Source of the DNA: a virus
Virus record (IMG/VR): IMGVR_UViG_3300024259_002152
Coordinates: 62,001 to 126,000 of that record
DNA: 64,000 nt
Reading direction: 5' to 3' (one strand)
Of the stretch, positions 39,044 to 47,456 are shown in pieces (position 1 is the first letter of the stretch; every line of letters begins with the position of its first letter). The translations under genes and the position numbers were made by a program. Below the pieces are notes generated by a model. The model saw only the letters and a list, made by a program, of their open reading frames with translations. It ran no database searches and was not told the DNA's origin.

Positions 39044-40702
39044 ATGAAACCGATTAGTAAAAAAGTGAGCGAAGCGACATTAGACGAGATGTGTACGAAA
39101 AAATTTAAGGATGATTTTACAAATATTTTACGTTGTCGTTATCCTTTATTTTATATCACTCACAATGAGGAAAAAAGATTAACACAATTTTTGACTCACT
39201 TTTGTAAGGTCAAAGGTTATGAATGCTTTTTATGGGATAGCTATAATGGGCTTGTAAATTTGTTTAGTGGAGAAGAGGTGGCAGGTACTACTGAGGATCT
39301 GAAAAATAATCCTCTGGCTATTCTCGATCATGTTATTGGGGAAGGTAGAACTTTTGAGAAAAAGAAAACAAGTGTTCTAGAGAAGAAGGAGAAGGGTTGT
39401 AATGGGATAATTTATGTCCTGTTGGACTTTTTTAATTTTATCCAAGCAAATCCAGATATTGAAAGACGTTTTGTAGCATTGTCTAATTTGAATTCTATTG
39501 TTAGTACTGTTTGTACAGGTCCGTATTATCAGTCCACCGATGTGATTCAAAACATTTTACCGATGATTGAGTTTCCTTTTGCTAACAAAAAAGAAATTCG
39601 TCATGCTTTATATGATGTGGTTCATGGTGCTGAAAGAAAGATTCCTACTATTGCTAAAGAGACTAAGGCAATGGAAGAAGAACTGATTAGTGCTGTTTCT
39701 GGTTTGACTCTTATGGAGGCACAAACGGCATTTAGTAAATCTCTTGTGTCGCGCCATACTTGGGACACAGATCTCATTTTAGAGGAAAAGAAACAGATTA
39801 TCAGTAAAAGTGGCATGTTGGAGTATTTTGATAAAACTGTTTCGATGGAAGATATCGGAGGATTAAAGAATTTAACCACATGGATAAAAGAGAGAAAAAA
39901 ATGTTTTTCACAAGAGGCAGAAGATTATGGGATAAAGAAGCCTAGGGGTCTGTTGACTATTGGTATGCCTGGGTGCGGGAAGTCTTTAGTATGTAAAGCC
40001 ATTAGTAGTGTATGGAAAATGCCTTTATTAAGGTTGGACTTTGGTAAGCTTTTTGGGAATCTTGTTGGTGATTCTGAGAAGAATGCTCGGGAAGCCATTA
40101 AACAGGCCGAAGCAATTGCTCCCTCGATTTTGTGGATAGATGAAATTGAGAAAGCTATTTCTGGAGTTAATTCTAGTGGTCGCTCAGATGGAGGAACTAC
40201 AAGTCGAGTGTTGTCCACTTTCCTAACATGGATGCAGGAAAAAACCTCTCCTGTATTTGTGGTTGCTACTGCTAATAATCATGATGCGATACCTCCTGAA
40301 TTTTTGAGAGCAGGTCGTTTTGACGAGATCTTTTTTGTTGATTTGCCGAATATAGATGAGAGAGAAGAGATTTTTAATGTTCTTCTCAGACTTAGGGAAA
40401 TTAACACCAAAAAGATTAACATACCTTTATTGGCAGAAAAAAGTTCTGGGTATAGTGGTGCCGAGATTGAAAAAGGGATCGATAATGCTATGCTAGTCGG
40501 CTTTAGCGATTCAGCTAGGCCAATTGATAGTGACGACATTGTTACTGCTCTTGGTCAATTTAAATCTTTGTTTGAAATGAGACAAGCAGATTTTGAAGAG
40601 CTTAGAGAATGGGCAACAAATAAATGTCGTATGGCAAACGATGAACCTAAGAGAATCGTTAATCTAGGACAAGATAATTCTGCTAAAGATTTGGATTTAT
40701 GA
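39044..40702 (+). CDS. Ycf46-like AAA+ ATPase (552 aa)
   Basis: The N-terminal half begins with FTNILRCRYPLFYITHNEEKR-like sequence, the type found in Ycf46 proteins of cyanobacteria, plastids and some phages, followed by a helical domain. The AAA+ core has Walker A GMPGCGKS near residue 302, Walker B ILWIDEIEK near 360, sensor-1 VVATANN, an arginine finger in RAGRFDE and a small lid domain (GYSGAEIEKGIDNAM). The cellular role of Ycf46 is poorly known, so substrate remodelling is all that can be said. It overlaps the helicase-loader gene by four bases (ATGA), suggesting replication function. The C-terminus KDLDL faintly recalls the shared LDL tag. Confidence 0.82.
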   Translation: MKPISKKVSEATLDEMCTKKFKDDFTNILRCRYPLFYITHNEEKRLTQFLTHFCKVKGYECFLWDSYNGLVNLFSGEEVAGTTEDLKNNPLAILDHVIGEGRTFEKKKTSVLEKKEKGCNGIIYVLLDFFNFIQANPDIERRFVALSNLNSIVSTVCTGPYYQSTDVIQNILPMIEFPFANKKEIRHALYDVVHGAERKIPTIAKETKAMEEELISAVSGLTLMEAQTAFSKSLVSRHTWDTDLILEEKKQIISKSGMLEYFDKTVSMEDIGGLKNLTTWIKERKKCFSQEAEDYGIKKPRGLLTIGMPGCGKSLVCKAISSVWKMPLLRLDFGKLFGNLVGDSEKNAREAIKQAEAIAPSILWIDEIEKAISGVNSSGRSDGGTTSRVLSTFLTWMQEKTSPVFVVATANNHDAIPPEFLRAGRFDEIFFVDLPNIDEREEIFNVLLRLREINTKKINIPLLAEKSSGYSGAEIEKGIDNAMLVGFSDSARPIDSDDIVTALGQFKSLFEMRQADFEELREWATNKCRMANDEPKRIVNLGQDNSAKDLDL

Positions 40703-41541
40703 GAAATATAGAAAAGGTTAAAAAACAGTTAATCTGTGATTTCGCTCAGAAATATTTTAATAAGGAAGAAATAGATTTAACAGAACAAGAGTTTAAAGTT
40801 ATTTCATTTAATGCGGAATTATGGGCATATGTAAAAAGTGTAGTCCCCGATGGGTTTGGGGATTACACTATTTTTAATTTTAATGGTTGTGCTACAGATA
40901 AAAAAGACAATAGTAAAACTAATATTATTTCTAATAAAGTTGCCTCGATTGCCAGGGATAAAGTATGCGCATATTGCTGGGGCTTAAGATGGGAAGAGAT
41001 ATTGCAGCAAAAAAAGAAAGATGAAAATTCCATCGAATCTTTTTTAAGAGATAGTAATATTATGATGCAGAGGGTAGAGAATGGTAATAATATAGTTATT
41101 CATGGGCTATCAGATCGACCTATCGGGAGAACAATGCTTGCTTCTATCGTAATGAAAGAAGCTATAAGATTAAGGGTTACTCATCATATACGAGGACATA
41201 CTTATGACTGGGTAGATTTTTCCAAGCTATTTCAAGCGATAGAGCAAGACTCAATGGAGTTGGCAGATTACAAGAGTTGTGATTGGTTGGTGGTTGATAA
41301 TATTATAAAAAAATCTCGAAGCGAAAAACAAACTACTTTAATGAGCGATTTGGTTGATCCTTTTTTTCTCGATAGATATTATAATAGACAACCTACAATC
41401 CTAGTGTTTAAATTTGATATAAGAGACAAATTGCTGAATATGGAAAAGGCATTTGGAGTCGGTATCGGTAGAATTATCGATAGTAGAAGAACATTTAAAA
41501 TTGCTTTAAGCGAGAATTTAATTAATAATTATATAGTATGA
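40699..41541 (+). CDS. DnaC/IstB-like helicase loader with degenerate nucleotide site (280 aa)
   Basis: By position directly upstream of a DnaB-like helicase (four-base overlap ATGA) and by fold pattern this looks like a DnaC-type AAA+ loader. The Walker A region is altered: IHGLSDRPIGRTML has Arg where the catalytic Lys is expected. Walker B is DWLVVDNI, with Asn in place of the usual catalytic Glu. A short Cys pair (CAYC) occurs in the N-terminal half. It may have lost ATP hydrolysis and act as a structural loader, or use the host loader cycle. The assignment rests on these remnants and the neighbourhood. Confidence 0.6.
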   Translation: MRNIEKVKKQLICDFAQKYFNKEEIDLTEQEFKVISFNAELWAYVKSVVPDGFGDYTIFNFNGCATDKKDNSKTNIISNKVASIARDKVCAYCWGLRWEEILQQKKKDENSIESFLRDSNIMMQRVENGNNIVIHGLSDRPIGRTMLASIVMKEAIRLRVTHHIRGHTYDWVDFSKLFQAIEQDSMELADYKSCDWLVVDNIIKKSRSEKQTTLMSDLVDPFFLDRYYNRQPTILVFKFDIRDKLLNMEKAFGVGIGRIIDSRRTFKIALSENLINNYIV

Positions 41542-43145
41542 GTGAATTACTTAATATCCAAGAAGAAAGGGAGTTAATTTATTTATTACTTCATCATAAA
41601 GATGCAATTGATCGTTTTTATGATGCTGGGTTATCTCCTGATCAATTTAGTGAAGAAAATCGTCCGATTCTTCTTTCTATTATCGATTCGTATGATAAAA
41701 ACGGTGTTTTATTAACTCGAAAATCGTTTAAAGAAAAGTTGAAACTTAACACCGTTCCAAAAGAGAGAATATCACAAGAACTAGCTTTTAATTCATGTTA
41801 TGCAGCATCATCAGATATAGAAGATCTGCCCATGCTGATGAATAAAGTTATTGATCGTAATATTGATAATTCTATTACCAGTGTTTTGGAAAAGTTTGTT
41901 AAAAGCAGAAAGAAAGTTGGTAATGTTCCCGCAATTAAAAGTTTAGTAAATGATTGTGATGATATTTTAAGCGGGGCAAAAGTTACGGATGAAAAATCTT
42001 ACTATGAAGATATTCGAGTGTTATCAGAAGTACAGGTTAAATATCTTGAGGATGTTCGTAGTGGCAAGATTAAAGAAGATCCTATTATCCTGAGTGGGAT
42101 AAGGGAAATGGACTATACTATGGTTACAGGATTCGAGAAAGGAACTCTCACATTAATATGCGCTGATGTTGGCGGATTTAAAAGTGCTATGATGCTGAAT
42201 GTGGGTCTAAATGTCTGGAGTCAGGGGTTTGACGTTTTATTTGTTCCTCTTGAGATGCATAGAGATCAGATGTGGCGACGAGCTTGTGCCAGGGAGGCAA
42301 GAATACGATCAGAATTAATTACAAGAAATATTAAAGATCTGACTGATGATCAGATGCAGCAGATTAGAGATATGAATAAAGTATGGAATGATATTCCTGC
42401 TAAATTTTATATGATGCAAGAACCAGGGAATACAACTGTTCTTAAAATACAAAGACAAATAGAAAGAAATATAGAACTTATCAGACCTAAACTTGTAGTA
42501 ATAGATTATGTAGCTAATCTCGAAGCACATAAAAATAGATATGGTAGAAACGATCTTGAAATTGGAGATATGTTAAAAACCATGAGACAGATGGGAAAAG
42601 ATTTAGATTTTGCTGTTTTGTCTGCGGCACAATTGGGTAGAGAAGCATTAAAAAGAGTTAGAAAAGCTAGTGGGGATAGAGATAAAACTTCCATTAATTC
42701 AGAAGATATAAGAGGTTCTCATGAATATGCTGCTGATGCTGATAATATTTTTGCACAATTAAAAAATGTTTCACAGCCATCTTCGTTGTTAGATATTTTT
42801 TGTGTGAAATCAAGAAATGGTCCAACAGTTTTTGAGAATGGAAAAGTGAGAGCGACACTTGATATACATCCAGAATATGGTTTGATTTGTAGTTCTCCTT
42901 ATAATAAAACCTCTGATGATCCAGGGGAGAATGATGAGAATGAAAAAATTACTGCTGACACAAATGCTCTTATGGATCAGATAGAGAAGGATGGAGTAGT
43001 TATGAATAAAGCATTTGAAGAACCTGATAATTTATATGAGCCTAATTATGATGATTATAATTGTGAGGATAGCTCTGATGATAATACAGATATAGAAAAA
43101 TCTATTAATGATGGAGAATCAGGAGATGATTTTGAGTTTGATTAA
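41538..43145 (+). CDS. dnaB: DnaB-like replicative helicase (535 aa)
   Basis: Replicative 5'-3' helicase of the RecA-fold DnaB family. The N-terminal domain is visible as ERELIYLLLHHKDAIDRFYD with DQFSEENRPILLSI. The motor has the ATP site ICADVGGFKSAM near residue 208 (Phe before the Lys instead of Gly), the strand FVPLEMHRDQMWRRACAR, Walker B LVVIDYVANLE, sensor-like LSAAQLGREALK and the closing DIRGSHEYAADAD. It ends in a long acidic tail whose last residues are GDDFEFD, much like DEFDFD at the end of the gene at 56745. It is followed by the primase zinc-domain gene, giving a loader-helicase-primase order. Confidence 0.87.
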   Translation: MSELLNIQEERELIYLLLHHKDAIDRFYDAGLSPDQFSEENRPILLSIIDSYDKNGVLLTRKSFKEKLKLNTVPKERISQELAFNSCYAASSDIEDLPMLMNKVIDRNIDNSITSVLEKFVKSRKKVGNVPAIKSLVNDCDDILSGAKVTDEKSYYEDIRVLSEVQVKYLEDVRSGKIKEDPIILSGIREMDYTMVTGFEKGTLTLICADVGGFKSAMMLNVGLNVWSQGFDVLFVPLEMHRDQMWRRACAREARIRSELITRNIKDLTDDQMQQIRDMNKVWNDIPAKFYMMQEPGNTTVLKIQRQIERNIELIRPKLVVIDYVANLEAHKNRYGRNDLEIGDMLKTMRQMGKDLDFAVLSAAQLGREALKRVRKASGDRDKTSINSEDIRGSHEYAADADNIFAQLKNVSQPSSLLDIFCVKSRNGPTVFENGKVRATLDIHPEYGLICSSPYNKTSDDPGENDENEKITADTNALMDQIEKDGVVMNKAFEEPDNLYEPNYDDYNCEDSSDDNTDIEKSINDGESGDDFEFD

Positions 43146-43147
43146 TA

Positions 43148-43771
43148 ATGAATTTTCATATCAATAAAATATTAGAAGAAAAGACTATTACTTCTTACCT
43201 CGAAGAGAAGGGAGTGCTTCCTCAGAAAAAAACAGGAGATAAATATGTTTATCGTTGTCCTGTTCATCAGGGGGATAATGATCCATCTTTTATTGTTTAT
43301 CCTGTTGGGACAAAAAGTAGAAATTATCAGACATATTACTGCTTTGGCTGTCATTCAGGGATTACTTTAATTAATTTAAAAAGTGATCTCGAGGGAATAA
43401 GCACGAAAGAATCTGTTCGGCATTTTCTTAAAGATGTAAAAATAGATAGTCAAGATGTGATGCAGTCTATTATAGATGATCTTAAAAAGAATGAATCAGG
43501 TATTGAGGACAATAAGAGTGTTGAATTTTTATTGTTATTGATTAATACTACGTGTCGGAGACATATCGTAGAGCAATGTCAGAAGGATGAAGAGGAAATA
43601 ACTTTTTTTGAGAAGTTTTTTCAGAGGGTTAATGATATAGCTAGAGCTAGAGATGTGGATCTATTGGAAAAGGTGGTTGATCTTTTACCTAGGGGAAATG
43701 AAAAAAGGACACAGAGTTATAATAAGAGAAACGAAATGCAGGAAGTATCTTCTTTAACTTGGAAAATATAG
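43148..43771 (+). CDS. dnaG: DnaG primase zinc-binding domain, separately encoded (207 aa)
   Basis: Residues 1-105 match the N-terminal zinc domain of DnaG: a helix-rich start, then C37-P-V-H40 and C65-F-G-C68 giving a CHC2-type zinc site, with DPSFIVYP and YYCFGCHSGITLINL. The domain reads template trinucleotides during primer synthesis. No TOPRIM catalytic motif follows; the C-terminal 100 residues are helical and unassigned. The TOPRIM half is encoded 16.4 kb downstream at 60188. It directly follows the DnaB-like helicase gene, the partner of primase. Confidence 0.82.
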   Translation: MNFHINKILEEKTITSYLEEKGVLPQKKTGDKYVYRCPVHQGDNDPSFIVYPVGTKSRNYQTYYCFGCHSGITLINLKSDLEGISTKESVRHFLKDVKIDSQDVMQSIIDDLKKNESGIEDNKSVEFLLLLINTTCRRHIVEQCQKDEEEITFFEKFFQRVNDIARARDVDLLEKVVDLLPRGNEKRTQSYNKRNEMQEVSSLTWKI

Positions 43772-43772
43772 T

Positions 43773-44195
43773 ATGGATAATGAGTTTATAATTAATTTTA
43801 CAGATATAACTCTTAATGAAACTGATGGAATTTTTGAAGATACAAAGAAGATAATGCTAAATGAAACTCCCCGTAGTGATAAGTGGGTATTGAGAAGTTT
43901 TATTACTATTGTTAGCAATAGTGGTGAAGGGTCAATGGAAATTCAATGTCATGGAGATAAGAATATATATATACTAGATTATGAGCCATCGATAGGAGAT
44001 TTATATTATAATCCTGATATACAGGCGATATCTATGTGGGCTCAAGAAAATGGATGGAATATTCCTCAACCTCATCCTGATTTAATTAAATCAAATAAAG
44101 AATTTTGGAAGTATTTTTACGATACGCTTGTGATAGATTCGGATTATCTCGATAAATTATATGGAGGTAGGCCTCAAATAGATGGGAGCAAATAA
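43773..44195 (+). CDS. hypothetical protein (140 aa)
   Basis: Not recognised. The N-terminal half is beta-like (EFIINFTDITLNETDG, RSFITIVSNSGEGSMEIQC), and the second half is Trp/Tyr-rich (IQAISMWAQENGWNIPQP, EFWKYFYDTLVIDSDYL). There is no Cys cluster, signal peptide or membrane segment. It starts one base after the primase gene and its stop overlaps the ATG of the next gene, so it belongs to the replication operon. No function assigned. Confidence 0.6.
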   Translation: MDNEFIINFTDITLNETDGIFEDTKKIMLNETPRSDKWVLRSFITIVSNSGEGSMEIQCHGDKNIYILDYEPSIGDLYYNPDIQAISMWAQENGWNIPQPHPDLIKSNKEFWKYFYDTLVIDSDYLDKLYGGRPQIDGSK

Positions 44196-44422
44196 TGAAT
44201 GCAGAAATAGCAATAGAAAAAGGGTATAAATATTTTTGCTTAAATTGTAATAGACCTTATAAAGAAATTCCTACTCAATGGGAAGAAAAGAATAATTGTT
44301 TAGGCGCAGAGATAGATATGTGTAGTTGTGGTTGTGATTTATTTATGTCTTTTGAAGAGTATTTAAAAAAGCAACAAGACGAAGGTCCAATAGAAAGCAG
44401 AATGGATATTTTGGATTTATAA
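44195..44422 (+). CDS. Cys-rich zinc-ribbon-like protein with C-terminal RMDILDL tag (75 aa)
   Basis: C15 and C18 (CLNC), then C35, C43, C45 and C47 (CSCGC) suggest a small zinc ribbon. The C-terminus is SRMDILDL, a member of the shared tag series, with codons AGA ATG GAT ATT TTG GAT TTA. The tag follows a Glu/Gln-rich linker, as in other members. It is translationally coupled to the gene before it and separated by two bases from the PRPP synthetase gene. Function unknown. Confidence 0.65.
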   Translation: MNAEIAIEKGYKYFCLNCNRPYKEIPTQWEEKNNCLGAEIDMCSCGCDLFMSFEEYLKKQQDEGPIESRMDILDL

Positions 44423-44424
44423 TT

Positions 44425-45381
44425 ATGAGTGAATTAGCAATTTTTTCAGGAAGATCGAATCCCAAACTAACACAAAATATTTGTGATTATGTTGGTGTAG
44501 ATATGGGGAAGGCGACTATCTCTAATTTTCCAGATGGGGAAACGATGGTAAAAATAGAGGAGAATGTGAGGGGAAAAGATTGTTTTGTTGTTCAATCTAC
44601 TAATGACCCAGTTAATCAAAACATCATGGAACTTTTGATTTTTATTGATTGTTTAAAGAGAGCGTCGGCAAATAGTATTAATGTTGTTATCCCTTATTAT
44701 GGCTATGCTAGACAAGATAGGAAAACTGAAGGCAGAACTCCTATTACTGCTAAAATGGTAGCAGATTTAATTACTACTCTTGGCGCTAAAAGGATTTTGA
44801 CTATAGATATTCATGCAAGGCAGATTGAAGGATTTTTTAATATACCTGTAGATCATCTTCAAGCTTTTCCCGTATTTGTAGATTATTTTAAGAATAGGGA
44901 TTTAGATAATTATGTTGTTTTATCTCCCGATGTTGGGAATATGAAAACTGCTGATTTGTATGCACAAGAATTAAATCTCGAATTAACAGTTATAGATAAA
45001 AAAAGAATAAATGGGGAAAAAACAGTTGCTCGTAAATTAATGGGAGATGTAAAAGATAAGCATGTATTAATGTTTGATGATATGATTTCTACAGCAGGAA
45101 CTATATGCGAGGCGGCCAAAAAAGCTAAGAAAGAGGGAGCAAAAAGTATAGCAGTCACAGCAACTCATGGATTGTTTTCGGGAGTGGCTTATCAAAGGAT
45201 GCCTGAAAGCGAGATCGATGAGGTAATAGTCTCCGATACTGTTGCTCGTACAAAAAGTATATATTATCCTGAAATTAAAGTAATCTCTATTGCTAAATTA
45301 TTAGGAGAGGCAATTATAAGGATTCACGACAATAGATCTGTGAGTGTTTTATTGGAGAGTAATTATGAAAATTGTATGTGA
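44425..45381 (+). CDS. prs: ribose-phosphate pyrophosphokinase-like enzyme (318 aa)
   Basis: Full-length relative of PRPP synthetase, which makes PRPP from ribose 5-phosphate and ATP for nucleotide and NAD synthesis. Seen in order: ISNFPDGETMVKI, the flexible catalytic loop YYGYARQDRK near residue 95, PITAKMVADL, the histidine segment TIDIHARQIEGFF, SPDVGNMKTAD, and the ribose-phosphate loop MFDDMISTAGTI near 215. In that loop Ser replaces the Asp usual in DD-[MI]-[IA]-DT. Phage enzymes annotated as prs can belong to NAD+-restoring pathways; no partner transferase is present here. The next gene starts inside its 3' end. Confidence 0.9.
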   Translation: MSELAIFSGRSNPKLTQNICDYVGVDMGKATISNFPDGETMVKIEENVRGKDCFVVQSTNDPVNQNIMELLIFIDCLKRASANSINVVIPYYGYARQDRKTEGRTPITAKMVADLITTLGAKRILTIDIHARQIEGFFNIPVDHLQAFPVFVDYFKNRDLDNYVVLSPDVGNMKTADLYAQELNLELTVIDKKRINGEKTVARKLMGDVKDKHVLMFDDMISTAGTICEAAKKAKKEGAKSIAVTATHGLFSGVAYQRMPESEIDEVIVSDTVARTKSIYYPEIKVISIAKLLGEAIIRIHDNRSVSVLLESNYENCM

Positions 45382-45598
45382 CAAATGTGAGTATATTATT
45401 GATAAAGATATACATGATATAGATGGAAATTTAATAGAAGAGTATAAGAATGTATTTGGGACTATTTGTCCTAACTGTAAGATAAAAATAGAACCTTTTC
45501 AGAAATCTTCTTTTGAAGAACAGAGAGAAATTAAAATGGAGAGATTAAGAGAACAGATGAGAGATAAGCTTAGAAAGAATATAAAAGGAGAAAACTAA
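45365..45598 (+). CDS. small zinc-ribbon protein with charged helix (77 aa)
   Basis: I choose ATG 45365, behind TTGGAGAG, although an in-frame GTG at 45344 is possible. Two Cys pairs (CDKC near residue 5 and CPNC near 39) suggest a zinc ribbon. The C-terminal third is a highly charged helix (FEEQREIKMERLREQM). It overlaps the prs gene by 17 bases and shares TAATG with the next gene, so expression is tightly coupled. No known family. Confidence 0.6.
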   Translation: MKIVCDKCEYIIDKDIHDIDGNLIEEYKNVFGTICPNCKIKIEPFQKSSFEEQREIKMERLREQMRDKLRKNIKGEN

Positions 45599-46197
45599 TG
45601 CCTATAGAAGAAAAAGCTCAATTATTAGAATTTAATTGCACTCTGGAGGGAATGCCAGATATTGTATGGAATATAAAATATGATCCAAATAGTAAGATTG
45701 GCCTTCAGGTTTCAGGTAATGGGCAGGAATTTCATTGTCCTGTAGAATTGTTTGGAGATGTGGCAGATTTTCTTCAAAATAAACAAATTTTAAAACCTAA
45801 TAATGTGCTTACCCGTTCTGCTACTGTGCCAACTCGTATTCCAGGAATTCGTGAAGGTAGTTTTGCTGCTGGTTTGTTGCCTCCTCAAATAGATGGGCAA
45901 GTTGATACTGCTGCTCCAATAAATGCTGCTCCAATGGACGCATTATCATCCTTCGATATAACCGAAGGGCAGGAGGTAGATGCTCCCACAGAGAGAGCAA
46001 ATGAAAATGTTGGTGTAGAAGTTGGTAATAAGGTGATAACGTCTGACACTAAGACAAACATTATAGATAGACCTGTTATTCGAACAAGGGTTACTCAGGC
46101 TGACCCCACTAGTGCCGAACGAGATGCTGCAGCAATAAGAGGTTCGGATACGGCTGGGGGAAAAAAGATAATTAAGAAAAGGCATGAATCAGAATAA
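45598..46197 (+). CDS. hypothetical protein with disordered Ala/Pro/Thr-rich tail (199 aa)
   Basis: Residues 1-70 look like a compact beta domain (LLEFNCTLEGMPDIVWNIKY, IGLQVSGNGQEF). The remaining 130 residues are low-complexity and probably disordered, rich in Ala, Pro, Thr and Asp, with a basic end (GGKKIIKKRHESE). Not recognised. TAATG overlaps on both sides show it is part of the same translated unit as its neighbours. The tail could be an interaction linker. Confidence 0.55.
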   Translation: MPIEEKAQLLEFNCTLEGMPDIVWNIKYDPNSKIGLQVSGNGQEFHCPVELFGDVADFLQNKQILKPNNVLTRSATVPTRIPGIREGSFAAGLLPPQIDGQVDTAAPINAAPMDALSSFDITEGQEVDAPTERANENVGVEVGNKVITSDTKTNIIDRPVIRTRVTQADPTSAERDAAAIRGSDTAGGKKIIKKRHESE

Positions 46198-46412
46198 TGG
46201 AATATAAATGTCAAACAGTTGATATGTCTCGTATGATCGTGGGTTCAATGGGCTTTTTTAGTCCTATTTGTGAAAGTTGTTCTACTCAAGATTGTAGCAA
46301 TCCTATCGAAAAAACAAAAGTTAGTATTATGGGGGTTGTAAAAGAAGTAAAGGTCTATAGTAGAGGTAGTCAATCTAGATTTGTTGTTCAATGTGAAGGA
46401 TATATGCCATAA
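46197..46412 (+). CDS. small Cys-containing hypothetical protein (71 aa)
   Basis: Contains C5, then CESC near residue 25 and a fourth Cys at 33 (CSTQDCSN), a possible metal-binding site. The second half is beta-like (KVSIMGVVKEVKVYS, SRFVVQCEGYM). Start and stop both overlap the neighbours by one base in TAATG. Not recognised; gene status is supported by tight packing and same-strand continuity. Confidence 0.5.
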   Translation: MEYKCQTVDMSRMIVGSMGFFSPICESCSTQDCSNPIEKTKVSIMGVVKEVKVYSRGSQSRFVVQCEGYMP

Positions 46413-47203
46413 TGTTTAAATCGATTTGTTTGTCAGAAGCTTATTTAAAAGATCATAGACTTCGTAAAGACGCTCAAAAGCAATATGAATTAACTCAGAA
46501 AAATATTCATAAAATCAAGCAAATTGCTCTTAAGATGATATCTTATCCTGAGTACCAATTGGCTTATGATTATGTTGATAATTTATTTCCCAGAGTTAAA
46601 GTAAAAGAAATTTCTATTTATAAGGTTGCAGCAAAAGATTTGGCAAAGATGGGATATTCTGGAGCAGAGGGATTTTATGATCCTGTGTCTAAGATAATTG
46701 TAGCTTGCGGTGCTCGCAAATTATCTCAACCTGTTAATAAGAAATATTATATAACAGCCAAGATAGAGAGAGATGAAGTTATTGTTCATGAATTATGTCA
46801 TTACTGTTATGTCTTTGAGGGGAAAAGATCTCTTAGTAGTGAAATCAGAGAAGAATTTGCTTATGGTTGGTCAGTTGGGTATCTCAGACAAAAAGGTTAT
46901 AGTGATGAGCAAATTGTTAGATATAATTTCTTACCGTATTTGGTGGGGTTGTCGTATGACGAGGCTATAAAAAATATATTAGTGAGAAATAATATAAGCA
47001 CTTATGCATATAATAATCATTCTCGATATCAAAGAAAAGAATTTGAGAGAACATATTTTGGTAGAATTTTTGATAGAGCTAAAGAAATAGCTATGGAGAG
47101 AGGATTGAAGTTGATTGATATTTATTCCAAAAAAATAGAAGAAGGGACAGGGTTAATAGACGAAGAAGTCGATTGTGATCGATTTGATATTTTAGATTTA
47201 TGA
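46412..47203 (+). CDS. HExxH zinc metallopeptidase-like protein with C-terminal RFDILDL tag (263 aa)
   Basis: HELCH at residues 126-130, in a DEVIVHELCHYCYVF helix, followed by SSEIREEFAYGWSVG about 20 residues later, gives the zinc-ligand and catalytic-Glu arrangement of metallopeptidases with a downstream Glu ligand. The N-terminal 100 residues are helical (KNIHKIKQIALKMISYPEY). The end is DRFDILDL, the shared tag, after a short acidic linker. It is the largest tagged protein and the only one with an enzyme motif. It overlaps the next tagged gene by ATGA. Substrate unknown; DNA-protein-crosslink or maturation proteolysis are possibilities. Confidence 0.7.
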   Translation: MFKSICLSEAYLKDHRLRKDAQKQYELTQKNIHKIKQIALKMISYPEYQLAYDYVDNLFPRVKVKEISIYKVAAKDLAKMGYSGAEGFYDPVSKIIVACGARKLSQPVNKKYYITAKIERDEVIVHELCHYCYVFEGKRSLSSEIREEFAYGWSVGYLRQKGYSDEQIVRYNFLPYLVGLSYDEAIKNILVRNNISTYAYNNHSRYQRKEFERTYFGRIFDRAKEIAMERGLKLIDIYSKKIEEGTGLIDEEVDCDRFDILDL

Positions 47204-47445
47204 AGAAACAAGTTATTGATAAAGATGATAGGATGTGGATAGGACTAGGTTTTAAGTCCTTTGCCCGATTTTTTGGTTTAAGTATCGAAGAAGCTTATAA
47301 AATCATTTCTAATCCTAATGAGGTTTTTGAAGAAATGATAGAAGAAATGGATTCTTCATTAAATGAATATGAAAATTTCATGGTTAAGACAATGAGAATG
47401 GATGAGAAAGAAGAACTGACTCGGCTTGATATTTTAGATTTATAG
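47200..47445 (+). CDS. small acidic protein with C-terminal RLDILDL tag (81 aa)
   Basis: Starts at ATGA overlapping the stop of the metallopeptidase gene. The body is a short helical protein (WIGLGFKSFARFFGLSIEEA, then EVFEEMIEEMDSSLNEYENF). It ends TRLDILDL with codons CGG CTT GAT ATT TTA GAT TTA, which differ at the codon level from most other copies of the tag. No family recognised. An AGGGGA-type site for the next gene lies just after the stop. Confidence 0.6.
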   Translation: MKKQVIDKDDRMWIGLGFKSFARFFGLSIEEAYKIISNPNEVFEEMIEEMDSSLNEYENFMVKTMRMDEKEELTRLDILDL

Positions 47446-47456
47446 GGGAAAACAAT

